NCBI RefSeq assembly: GCF_009734385.1
Contig: NZ_CP046452.1
Location: 1,550,001 to 1,614,000, forward strand
Source: Corynebacterium kalinowskii
GTDB taxonomy: Bacteria; Actinomycetota; Actinomycetes; Mycobacteriales; Mycobacteriaceae
DNA length: 64,000 bases
Direction: 5' to 3'
A program made the position numbers and the translations under genes. Shown here one piece after another: positions 50,085-57,846 of the stretch. How positions within the stretch are numbered: position 1 is the stretch's first letter; every line of letters starts with the position of its first letter. The notes beneath the pieces are model-generated. The model saw only the letters and a list, made by a program, of their open reading frames with translations, made no database searches and was not told the origin of the DNA.

Positions 50085-52031
50085 ATGGATCACAAAGCCG
50101 TAGCACAGCGAACTCTTGCCGCGCTCGGCGGCGAGTCCAATATTAAGGCAGCAGCGCACTGCGCGACGCGCCTTCGCCTTGTTCTTGACGATAAGTCCCG
50201 CATCAACCAGAAAGCCCTCGACGACGATCCCGATCTCAAGGGCACCTTCGAGGCTGGCGGCATGTACCAGATTGTCGTCGGGCCTGGCGACGTAGACAGC
50301 GTCTACGACGAGCTAACCAAACTCACCGGCACTCGTTCCGTCTCTACGGAAGAACTCAAAAGCGTTGCTGCACAGGAAGGCAACCCCTTCTCTCGGGCGA
50401 TCAAAATGCTCGCCGACATCTTTGTTCCGCTAATCCCAATCCTGGTTGGCGGCGGTCTCTTGATGGCCATCAACAACATCCTCACCGCGAAGGATCTGTT
50501 CGGCCCTCAGTCGCTGGTAGAAATGTTCCCAGCCATCACAGGCATGGCCGAGATGATTAACCTGCTGGCAGCGGCACCATTCGCCTTCCTACCGATCCTG
50601 GTCGGGTTCACCGCAACCAAGCGGTTCGGCGGTAACGAGTACCTCGGCGCTGGCATCGCAATGGCCATGGTTTTCCCAAGCCTCATCAACGGCTACGAGG
50701 TCGCAACCTCTATCCAAGAAGGCACGATGACCTACTGGGATCTCTTCGGTTTCCAGGTTGCCCAAGCTGGCTACCAAGGCACCGTTCTCCCGATCCTCCT
50801 GGTCGCTTGGATCCTAGCCACAGTTGAGAAATTCTTGCACTCCAAGCTCAAGGGCACTGTCGATTTCCTAGTCACACCAGTGCTGACCCTGCTGATCACA
50901 GGCTTTCTCACCTTCATCGCTGTGGGACCCGCCATGCGCTGGCTTGGCGACACCCTCGCGATCGGACTCCAAAATATCTACAGCTTCGCCGGCCCAGTCG
51001 GTGGCTTGATCTTTGGCTTGATTTACTCCCCGATCGTGATCACCGGCCTCCACCAGTCCTTCCCACCAGTTGAGCTGCAGCTCTTCGCCGCCGGCGGTTC
51101 CTTTATCTTCGCCACCGCCTCTGTGGCCAACGTCGCTCAAGGCGCCGCAGCACTCGCCGTCGGCCTGACCACCCGAGATGAAAAGCTCAAGGGTCTAGCG
51201 ACCGCATCCGGCTTGTCAGCCTGCTTCGGCATCACCGAACCCGCCATCTTCGGTGTAAACCTTCGCCTTCGCTGGCCGTTCTACATCGCCATGGGCACTG
51301 CTGGCATCACCGGCGCCATGATCGCACTGTTCAAGGTCAAGGCCATCGCACTGGGCGCAGCCGGCTTCATCGGTTTCGTTTCCATCCGCGCCCAAGACAT
51401 TCCGATGTTCTTGGTGTGTGTAGCCACCTCGTTCGTGATCTCCTTCGTCGCCTCCTACGCATGGGCACTACACCTGCGCAAAACCCAGGGTTCGCTTGAC
51501 CCAGATGCCGCACCTGCCACTGATCTCGCTCCGGCAGCCCTTCCCGAGGTAGCTGGCGAGTGGCAAATTGCTAGCCCACTCACGGGTGCGCTGATCCCGC
51601 TGGAAGATGTCTCCGACGAGATGTTTGCCTCCGGCAAGCTGGGCAAGGGCTTTGCTGTGGTGCCAACCGTTGGCGAGCTTCGCTCCCCCGTCGACGGCGT
51701 TGTCAAAGTCGCGTTTCCTACCGGTCACGCCTTCGCCGTCCGCAGCGACGATGGCGTTGAGATTCTCATGCATATCGGCTTTGATACCGTTTCGCTGAAG
51801 GGCACCGGATTTACGCCGGCTGTCAAGAAGGGAGACGCGGTCCATCGCGGAGACCTCCTGGGCACTTTCGATATTGACGCCATCAAGCAAGCCGGATTCG
51901 ACACCACAACCCCAGTCGTGGTCTCAAACTGGAAGAAACTAGGCCCAGTCACCCCAGCAACGCCTGGCGCTATCACCATCGGCGATCTCGCAGCGAATGT
52001 CGCACCAGCAGCAACGGCAGACGTTAACTAG
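50085..52031 (+). CDS. ptsS: Sucrose-type PTS permease EIIBCA
   Basis: 648-residue fused PTS enzyme II. EIIB (residues 1-80): the phospho-Cys in AAHCATRLRLVL with later GGMYQIVVG. EIIC (residues 100-455), a glucose-superfamily membrane domain with about ten hydrophobic segments (FVPLIPILVGGGLLMAI, FFITEPAIFGVNLR-like ITEPAIFGVNLRLRWPF). EIIA (about 490-640): FAVRSDDGVEILMHIGFDTVSL with the phospho-His. Order B-C-A agrees with the corynebacterial sucrose permease. It imports and phosphorylates sucrose. Strong SD (AGGAGGG) before ATG. Surrounded by two GH32 genes. Confidence 0.95.
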   Translation: MDHKAVAQRTLAALGGESNIKAAAHCATRLRLVLDDKSRINQKALDDDPDLKGTFEAGGMYQIVVGPGDVDSVYDELTKLTGTRSVSTEELKSVAAQEGNPFSRAIKMLADIFVPLIPILVGGGLLMAINNILTAKDLFGPQSLVEMFPAITGMAEMINLLAAAPFAFLPILVGFTATKRFGGNEYLGAGIAMAMVFPSLINGYEVATSIQEGTMTYWDLFGFQVAQAGYQGTVLPILLVAWILATVEKFLHSKLKGTVDFLVTPVLTLLITGFLTFIAVGPAMRWLGDTLAIGLQNIYSFAGPVGGLIFGLIYSPIVITGLHQSFPPVELQLFAAGGSFIFATASVANVAQGAAALAVGLTTRDEKLKGLATASGLSACFGITEPAIFGVNLRLRWPFYIAMGTAGITGAMIALFKVKAIALGAAGFIGFVSIRAQDIPMFLVCVATSFVISFVASYAWALHLRKTQGSLDPDAAPATDLAPAALPEVAGEWQIASPLTGALIPLEDVSDEMFASGKLGKGFAVVPTVGELRSPVDGVVKVAFPTGHAFAVRSDDGVEILMHIGFDTVSLKGTGFTPAVKKGDAVHRGDLLGTFDIDAIKQAGFDTTTPVVVSNWKKLGPVTPATPGAITIGDLAANVAPAATADVN

Positions 52032-52067
52032 CAACCTTTTCCAGTAAGCTCCCCAGTCGGCCCGAAA

Positions 52068-52113
52068 TCGGTACGCTGGTTGTATCCCTTCCAGGGCGCA
52101 GCCAGCGTACCGA
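52068..52113 (+). promoter_or_regulatory. Stem-loop between ptsS and GH32-like gene
   Basis: CGGTACGCTGG (52069-52079) and CCAGCGTACCG (52102-52112) pair perfectly, extending one pair outward, around a 22-base loop. A weak T-rich stretch follows (CATTTTCTT). It may terminate part of the ptsS transcripts or stabilise them. Confidence 0.55.
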
Positions 52114-52157
52114 AGTCATTTTCTTAATGGACCCGAGGTCAGCAGAAGGAATCGACC

Positions 52158-53630
52158 ATGAGCTACTACACCCACAGGCCTGAACTCCACATCACCGCAG
52201 AGCGAGGCATCCTCAACGCTCCCGCAGGAGTACTGCGCAGTGGCAACCAGTGGCACGTGTTCCACCAATACCAGCCTGAGCTCGATGCTCCTGCCCGCTG
52301 GGCGCACCAATTCGCCGATCAGCTCCCCTTCGATTGGGACATTTGCGACGACGCCATCGCCCCCGAAGGCGACGAAATCAAAGTGCGCGCGGGAGCCGTC
52401 ATCGGCACGCGGAGCGGATCTACCGAGCTCTATTTCACCTCCATCAACCAGGAGGGCACGTCCATCCACGTCGCCGAAGTTGAGGACATCGATGCCTCGC
52501 TGGAAGAAGTTTCTGATGACGCGTCAGCCGTCGATAAGCATGTGCGCCGTGTGGGTCAGGTGGTCGGCAACCGGGACGGCTTCGTCGACTTCCGCTCCCC
52601 TTGTGTCGTACCGCGCTGGGACTATGACGAAGTGAGCGGCGAGCCCCTCAAAGGCTGGCTCATGCTCGCGGTTTCCGGCGACCAGGACAAGCCACAACTA
52701 ATGGTGCTGGATTCCTATGATCGACGTGAGTGGAGCCTTCGTGGCCCACTCACCTTCGATGGCACCACAGGCCTAGAAGCAGTCGAACGCTTGGTGAGTC
52801 CGCGCATCATCCGCCTGTCGGACGAGGTCGACGGCCAGATGTACGACGTTTTGCTGGTAACCATCGAACACGAAGGCATCGACATTTCCGGCTACCTGAT
52901 CGGTCAGCTGACGGGCTCGACCTTCACCGTGAAAACCTCGTTCACGCGCCTGGACTTCGGCCACGATTTCACCCGCCCGCGCAACACAAATGTCAGCCTG
53001 GCGGATCAAACCGACCTCCCTGATTACAGCTCCGCCAACATCTTTGGCCTGATGAATGGCATCGGACGCTACGACGACCCAAGCCAGCACCTCAGTCTTG
53101 CAGAGGAAGGCTGGGCCAATTGTCTCTCCCTGCCACGCGTTACCACCTTGCAGGATGGCCTGATCTACCAAACCCCGACCCCAGGGCTGCCGGCCGCAAT
53201 TCGCACCTCCGAGCGTGCCTGCATGCTCACCGCGCTTATCGACGCCTCCGCCGCCGACGCCGAGGTGCAAGTGGAGCTTATCGACGACCAAGGCCGCACC
53301 GCCGCCGTAGTCTGCCATCAGGGCGACCTACTGACGTTCGATCGGTCGATGAACCCAAACCACGAGGGCGATCACATCGCCGAGGGCCCACTGATCGCGG
53401 CGGACACTGATGCTCTCACGATTATCGTGGACGGTTCCGCGGTGGAAGTCTTTGCCGATGGTGGCGCGATGACGATGGCGAGCCGACTTTATGCGCAGTC
53501 ACGCATCGTGGAGTTCCGCACAACTGCCGTGGGCTCTGCTGTCATTGAACAGCAAAGCTCCACGTTCCCGCTGGACTTTCCAAAGTTCCACGGTATGGAG
53601 CCAGCACTGCCTGGCGAGGATGAGCTTTAG
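52158..53630 (+). CDS. GH32-like protein lacking all catalytic acids (pseudoenzyme)
   Basis: 490-residue protein with a GH32 layout: a five-blade propeller (residues 1-330) and C-terminal beta-sandwich (VDGSAVEVFADGG), and late motif SLPRVTTLQDGLIYQTP. The catalytic acids are replaced: nucleophile motif NDPNG reads NAPAG (Ala21), RDP reads RSP (Ser147) and the acid/base ECP reads VSP (Val213). Alignment with scrB is in register at the second site. Hence no hydrolase activity is expected; sugar binding or a scaffold/regulatory role would be inferred. Intact 490-codon reading frame with normal codon use argues against a pseudogene. SD AGAAGGA precedes the ATG. It overlaps the rlmA-like gene by four bases. 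Confidence 0.85.
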   Translation: MSYYTHRPELHITAERGILNAPAGVLRSGNQWHVFHQYQPELDAPARWAHQFADQLPFDWDICDDAIAPEGDEIKVRAGAVIGTRSGSTELYFTSINQEGTSIHVAEVEDIDASLEEVSDDASAVDKHVRRVGQVVGNRDGFVDFRSPCVVPRWDYDEVSGEPLKGWLMLAVSGDQDKPQLMVLDSYDRREWSLRGPLTFDGTTGLEAVERLVSPRIIRLSDEVDGQMYDVLLVTIEHEGIDISGYLIGQLTGSTFTVKTSFTRLDFGHDFTRPRNTNVSLADQTDLPDYSSANIFGLMNGIGRYDDPSQHLSLAEEGWANCLSLPRVTTLQDGLIYQTPTPGLPAAIRTSERACMLTALIDASAADAEVQVELIDDQGRTAAVVCHQGDLLTFDRSMNPNHEGDHIAEGPLIAADTDALTIIVDGSAVEVFADGGAMTMASRLYAQSRIVEFRTTAVGSAVIEQQSSTFPLDFPKFHGMEPALPGEDEL

Positions 53631-54493
53631 GCTAGGCGCAGGCGAGTGATCTGAGCCTTCGCGGTCACGATCATCTTTTCCGGGAGCGCCGCAATGCGGC
53701 GTTCTAGATCCTCTGCCTCAATGTGTCGCGCAGACGGGCTCATGCCAATCTGTGCTGCGATCGATGCCCGATCGAGCTCCATCGGGAATTCGATGACCTC
53801 GTCCTCACCAATGCGCTCCAAGAACCCCGCAGATTTTTCCATCAGATGCTCGATCTTTCCAGGCTCGACGCCGATGATTCCCAAGGGCTCGCGGAGTTCG
53901 TCGAGGTGCCCCGGGTGCGCGGTCAGCACAATAACCTGACCCTTTTCTTTCAAGATCCGGGCGAATTCTTCAGGGTTCCGAGGTGCGAAGATAACAGTGA
54001 TGACATCTACTGCACGATCCCGAATGGGCAGCCGCTGCCAAGCGTCTGCGACGACGGCCCCGGCGCGCGGATGACACTTGGCAAGGTGCTTAGCAGCCGG
54101 TACTGAGATATCAATGCCAACGCCACGGGATTCGGCAACATCGTCTAGAGCGTGCGCGAGATAGTAGCCGGTACCAGCACCAATTTCGACGATTGCTGGG
54201 CGATCCTCGTCGGCGACATTTGCCTCATCCAACGCCTGATTGATGGTGGCAGACACTGCCTCCACAAACGGCGCGAAGTAGCCACCGGACAGAAAAGTCT
54301 CCCGGGATGCGATCATGTCCGCGTCGTCGCCGGTGTGCTTAAGTCCCTCGCCTCCGGCTAAGGTCACGTAGCCTTGGCGGGCGATGTCAAAGGAATGTCC
54401 GGAATCAGAGACAATGCGACGATCGTCGTCGGTAAGCTGCAGCGCTGAACCGTCAGTAGGATCGGCAAGAATATCTATCACGTCACGCAGCAT
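53627..54493 (-). CDS. RlmA-like rRNA guanine methyltransferase
   Basis: 288-residue class I methyltransferase like RlmA(I/II), which methylates a guanine in 23S rRNA helix 35. Zn-finger cysteines of classical RlmA are not seen near the N-terminus, which instead has GHSFDIARQGYVTLAG (RlmA-type). The SAM part: AIVEIGAGTGYYLAHAL, GVGIDISVPAAKHLAK, and VVADAWQRLPIRDRAVDVITVIFAPRN. C-terminal region ends in KMIVTAKAQITRLRLA. It resembles the 23S rRNA m1G methyltransferases of actinobacteria that give tylosin-type tolerance, though function is inferred. Convergent with the GH32-like gene. Confidence 0.82.
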   Translation of the reverse strand: MLRDVIDILADPTDGSALQLTDDDRRIVSDSGHSFDIARQGYVTLAGGEGLKHTGDDADMIASRETFLSGGYFAPFVEAVSATINQALDEANVADEDRPAIVEIGAGTGYYLAHALDDVAESRGVGIDISVPAAKHLAKCHPRAGAVVADAWQRLPIRDRAVDVITVIFAPRNPEEFARILKEKGQVIVLTAHPGHLDELREPLGIIGVEPGKIEHLMEKSAGFLERIGEDEVIEFPMELDRASIAAQIGMSPSARHIEAEDLERRIAALPEKMIVTAKAQITRLRLA

Positions 54494-54515
54494 GCGCGTA
54501 CCTCATCTCTCAATA

Positions 54516-54558
54516 GGGAAAACGGCACCACAACAACGATAGCGTTGTCGTGGTGCCG
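54516..54558 (-). terminator. Terminator after DUF3117 gene
   Basis: CGGCACCACAACAACG (54523-54538) pairs with 54543-54558 except for one position, loop 4 bases, and the reverse strand continues TTTTCCC. It ends the DUF3117 unit just upstream of the rlmA-like start. Confidence 0.88.
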
Positions 54559-54577
54559 ATAGAAACAAAATTGCTGT

Positions 54578-54745
54578 TTAGCTAGAGACTTCTACGAGCA
54601 GAGCTCCCAGCTCCGCCGCCTCTTCTTGGTTGAGCTCTACGACGAGACGGCCACCGCCATCAGTCGGGATGCGCATCACAATCTTGCGACCTTCGATAAC
54701 CGCTTCCATCGGCCCATTGCCGGTCCTCGGCTTCATAGCTGCCAC
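54578..54745 (-). CDS. DUF3117 family small protein
   Basis: 55-residue protein starting MAAMKPRTGNGPMEAVIEGR, the conserved opening of DUF3117, and containing KIVMRIPTDGGGRLVVEL and EEAAELGALL. The family is small, actinobacterial and of unknown function. GTG start at 54745 with GAGGAG upstream; the ATG at 54736 is three codons in. It is in the same place relative to glgA/glgC, DivIVA and gpgS as in mycobacteria (Rv1211 position, from memory). A terminator follows. Confidence 0.88.
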   Translation of the reverse strand: MAAMKPRTGNGPMEAVIEGRKIVMRIPTDGGGRLVVELNQEEAAELGALLVEVSS

Positions 54746-54876
54746 AATCAGTCAGCTCCTCACTTTAAAAGCTAATGTTCTTAACTGCCCATTCTAGGTG
54801 ACTTTCTTCACCGAAGGTACGGACCCAAGTCAAAACTCCAGGTCAAGAGCACTTTTACCATCGGGTAGACGACGGA

Positions 54877-55188
54877 TCACAACTCAGTGGCTGACGTTTC
54901 TTTCAGCGTGTTTTTTACACCCTGGACGGAGCGAAGCGCACGAATCTCATCGGTCAGCTCGGCAATCACGGCATCTACTTGATCCTGTCGATAGCCACGA
55001 ATCACCGTGTCGAAGCGAACAGCTTCGAAGTCAGAACGAGCCAAGGCAGCAGCGTTCAGCTTTTGGAGCGAAACGTTATCCACGATCGGAGGCATCACTT
55101 CGCCCCGCCCGAACGCCTTACCAAAGACCACCGTGAGCAGTGCCACGACAACGGCTAAGCCAACGATATACATGAGCCAAGTAAGCAT
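54877..55188 (-). CDS. DivIVA-domain membrane protein
   Basis: 103-residue protein: N-terminal hydrophobic segment (LMYIVGLAVVVALLTVVFG), then a DivIVA-type helix region (DFEAVRFDTVIRGYRQDQVDAVIAELTDEI), in which FDTVIRGYRQDQVD is the DivIVA signature that binds the membrane in cell-pole proteins. It is much shorter than DivIVA/Wag31. AAAGGTG upstream of ATG 55188. Probably a cell envelope or pole factor; placed after gpgS as in related actinobacteria. Confidence 0.86.
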   Translation of the reverse strand: MLTWLMYIVGLAVVVALLTVVFGKAFGRGEVMPPIVDNVSLQKLNAAALARSDFEAVRFDTVIRGYRQDQVDAVIAELTDEIRALRSVQGVKNTLKETSATEL

Positions 55189-55215
55189 GGGTTCACCTTT
55201 GATCAGCGGATGAGT

Positions 55216-55980
55216 TTATGTAGAAAGAGTAGCAAGCGGGGGACGCTCGTGCGGTCTCGCCACCGTGCGCAGTAATTCGGGAACGCGAGACAAGACAGTG
55301 CGAGAGACAATGTCCGCCATGGGCGCCAGCTCAGCAAGCGGCCGGTTTCGATGAAATCTTGAGCCAAGGTCCACCTGCGCGATCGCTTCAGGCCCGTATT
55401 TTTCAGCCACGTCCAGCAACAGTCCTACCTCAACCCCGTACCCTTCCGTGAACGGCAGCTCCCGTGCGGCCGGTCGGCGGATCGCGTATTCGCCTCCTAA
55501 GGGTTGTTGCACCCCACTCAGTTCTGGGAAGAAGTGGCGCAGCAACGGCTTTGCGGTCAGTTCAGTCACTCGCCCACCGCCGGTGGCATGACCCTCGAAT
55601 GCCCGTTGGTAATGCCCTTTCACCAGCTGCACTTCAGTTGCCGAAAATGGAGCCACCAGGTCACGAACGAGGTGCGATCGTGGCTGCAGCAGATCAGCAT
55701 CGAGGAAAACCACAATCTCGCCCCGCGCAGCAGCTACCCCGCGCCACAGCGCCTCGCCTTTGCCTGGTCGAGTTTCGACATCAGGCAGCACTTCACGCCA
55801 ATTCAGCACTACCGCCCCAGCCCGTTCCGCTTCTCGAGCCGTTGCGTCGGTGGAATCGGAATCAATCACGATCACTTCCCCCGGCCCGTCCGCAACAGCG
55901 CACCGGACCACCTCGGCGACGGTGGCGCCTTCATTCAACGCGGGGATGACGACGCTGGCGCGTCGAAGCAGCTCGCTCAT
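55216..55980 (-). CDS. gpgS: Glucosyl-3-phosphoglycerate synthase
   Basis: GT81-type glycosyltransferase (254 residues) transferring glucose from NDP-glucose to 3-phosphoglycerate, first step of glucosylglycerate (precursor of methylglucose lipopolysaccharides in mycobacteria). Motifs: ASVVIPALNEGATVAEVV, VIDSDSTDATAREAERAG, KGEALWRGVAAARGEIVVFLDADL (DxD metal site DAD), and GEYAIRRPAARELPF. Typical members are about 320 residues, so this is short. ATG 55980 overlaps the folP2 stop by four bases; coupled translation. Confidence 0.9.
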   Translation of the reverse strand: MSELLRRASVVIPALNEGATVAEVVRCAVADGPGEVIVIDSDSTDATAREAERAGAVVLNWREVLPDVETRPGKGEALWRGVAAARGEIVVFLDADLLQPRSHLVRDLVAPFSATEVQLVKGHYQRAFEGHATGGGRVTELTAKPLLRHFFPELSGVQQPLGGEYAIRRPAARELPFTEGYGVEVGLLLDVAEKYGPEAIAQVDLGSRFHRNRPLAELAPMADIVSRTVLSRVPELLRTVARPHERPPLATLST

Positions 55981-56864
55981 ACTAACCCCCGAATCGTACT
56001 CACCGGATGGGCGGTTCCTGCGATGGCGCCGGTCATCCGGATCACGTCCACTGTTTCCTGCACTTGGTGCGCGCGGAAGGCAGCCACTCCCCGCGCGGCC
56101 GACCACGCCGTCGCCGCCAAAGTACCTGGAACCCGCTGATCAACAGGGCGGCCGACGGTCTCTCCCACGAAATCCTTGTTCGACAGCGCCATCAGAACGG
56201 GCCATCCCGTAGCCACCACCTCATCGATGCGACGAAGTAGCTCCAAACCATGGAAGGTGTTCTTTCCAAAGTCGTGGGTCGGATCAACAAACACCAGGTT
56301 TTCGGGAACCCCGCACGCCACCGCTCGCTCTGCCAAGGCAGTGGTCTCGGCAATAACGTCTGCTACCACGTCGTCGTAGTGAACTCGGTACGGGCGGGTC
56401 CGCGGGATGGCCCCACCGGTGTGTGAACAGACATATCCCACGCGGTGCTGCCCCGCTACCTGCACCAACTCAGGATCGTGCCCAGCCCACGTGTCATTGA
56501 CGAGGGTTGCCCCGGCACGAATCGCCGCGTCGGCGACATCACTGCGCCAGGTATCGACCGAAATCGCCAAGTCCGGGTACGCCATTCGCACTTGAGCGAT
56601 GAGTGGCACGACGCGCTCGGATTCCTCGACCGCGTCCACCCTTTGTCCAGGACCGGCTTTCACCCCGCCAATATCGATGATGCGCGCCCCTGCCACGACC
56701 GCCGCGTCTACCGCCGCCAGCGCCTTATCGACGGCATAGGTCGCCCCCTTGTCATAGAACGAGTCAGGCGTTCGGTTCACAATGGCCATCACCACCGCCA
56801 GTCCGGGGTTCGCTGGATCAGCGAAGCCGGAGGCCACGGGTGACCGTGGATTAGTCGTCGACAA
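55977..56864 (-). CDS. folP2: Dihydropteroate synthase homologue FolP2
   Basis: 295-residue TIM-barrel DHPS homologue: VVMAIVNRTPDSFYDKG, ARIIDIGGVKAGPG and AISVDTWRSDVADAAIRAGATLVNDT, and FVDPTHDFGKNT. Residues for pterin binding are near; the second DHPS of mycobacteria (FolP2) is described as lacking clear DHPS activity, so a related role in the folate or glucosyl branch is possible. Overlaps gpgS by four bases and starts within 14 bases of the LOG gene's end. The genuine FolP1 with folE/folK should be elsewhere. Confidence 0.9.
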   Translation of the reverse strand: MSTTNPRSPVASGFADPANPGLAVVMAIVNRTPDSFYDKGATYAVDKALAAVDAAVVAGARIIDIGGVKAGPGQRVDAVEESERVVPLIAQVRMAYPDLAISVDTWRSDVADAAIRAGATLVNDTWAGHDPELVQVAGQHRVGYVCSHTGGAIPRTRPYRVHYDDVVADVIAETTALAERAVACGVPENLVFVDPTHDFGKNTFHGLELLRRIDEVVATGWPVLMALSNKDFVGETVGRPVDQRVPGTLAATAWSAARGVAAFRAHQVQETVDVIRMTGAIAGTAHPVSTIRGLV

Positions 56865-57678
56865 GCCCGGCTGCTACCTCAGAGGCATCGGTCTTGTCCC
56901 CATAGGCCAAGTCGTTGTCCTTGCGCAGGCTGGCGTGACGGCTCACGATGTACTCGATGGCCTCGTCCACGTCGTCGGTGACCATGAATAGGTCGATGTC
57001 CTTCGCTGCGATCATGCCTTCGGAGATCAGGCGGTCGCGGAGCCAGTCGACAAGCCCGCCCCAGAACTCGCTGCCCACAAGCACGATCGGGTAGTTGGTG
57101 ATCTTGCCGGTCTGGACCATGCACAGGGCCTCGAAGAGTTCGTCGAGTGTGCCAAAGCCGCCTGGGAGGCAGACGAATGCTTCGGAGTACTTGAGGAACA
57201 TGGTCTTGCGCACGAAGAAGTAGCGGAAGTTCAGGCCCAGATCGACCCAGTTATTGAGCTCCTGCTCGTGTGGCAGTTCAATGCCGAGACCTACGGAGAG
57301 ACCGCCAGCCTCAGAGGCACCACGGTTCGGTGCTTCCATCAGGCCTGGTCCGCCACCGGTAATCACCGCGTAGCCGGCCTCAACCAGCTTCTCGCCGATC
57401 TGCTGACCCCAGGTGTAGTACGGATGGCCTTCCTTAATGCGAGCAGATCCGAATACGGTAACGGCGAGTGGCAAATCAGCGAGGGCGCCGAAGCCATCAA
57501 CAAACTCGCTCTGAATGCGCAGAACGCGCCACGGATCGGTGTGCAGCCAATCAATATTGTGCTGCTGATCAAGTAGTCGCTGGTCAGTAGTGCTTTCCTG
57601 CGGGCCGGATTTCCGAAGCAGTACGGGGCCACGTAGCAAACGCTTCTTACTTTCGTTTGGAGTCCTACTTGGTGCCAC
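56851..57678 (-). CDS. LOG-family nucleoside 5'-monophosphate phosphoribohydrolase
   Basis: 275-residue protein of the TIGR00730/LOG family: VTVFGSARIKEGHPYY, VITGGGPGLMEAPNRGA and FVCLPGGFGTLDELFEALC, the PGGxGTxxE active-site block. Family members release cytokinin-like bases from their nucleotides; in mycobacteria the protein has been shown to do so and to be turned over by the proteasome. Start is taken at GTG 57678, where AGAGGTGG is five bases upstream, rather than a GTG at 57711. Ends overlap folP2 by 14 bases. No other purine-related gene nearby. Confidence 0.86.
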   Translation of the reverse strand: MAPSRTPNESKKRLLRGPVLLRKSGPQESTTDQRLLDQQHNIDWLHTDPWRVLRIQSEFVDGFGALADLPLAVTVFGSARIKEGHPYYTWGQQIGEKLVEAGYAVITGGGPGLMEAPNRGASEAGGLSVGLGIELPHEQELNNWVDLGLNFRYFFVRKTMFLKYSEAFVCLPGGFGTLDELFEALCMVQTGKITNYPIVLVGSEFWGGLVDWLRDRLISEGMIAAKDIDLFMVTDDVDEAIEYIVSRHASLRKDNDLAYGDKTDASEVAAGLVDD

Positions 57679-57834
57679 AATCCACCTCTTTCGCCGACGA
57701 TGGTCGGCCACTGGTCACATAGATACTTATTCGACGCTAGTAGTTTTCTGAACATTCTGCTGGACTAGCACGCAAGAGCCCCACCCCTGTATTTAATAAA
57801 CGAGCTGAATACGCCGAGGATTGGCAGGTCGGCC

Positions 57835-57840
57835 TAGACT
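57835..57840 (+). promoter_or_regulatory. Putative -10 (TAGACT) of dapD-like gene
   Basis: TAGACT is six bases before the ATG at 57847, the tightest of the leaderless pattern in the window. Confidence 0.42.
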
Positions 57841-57846
57841 GGAGCT

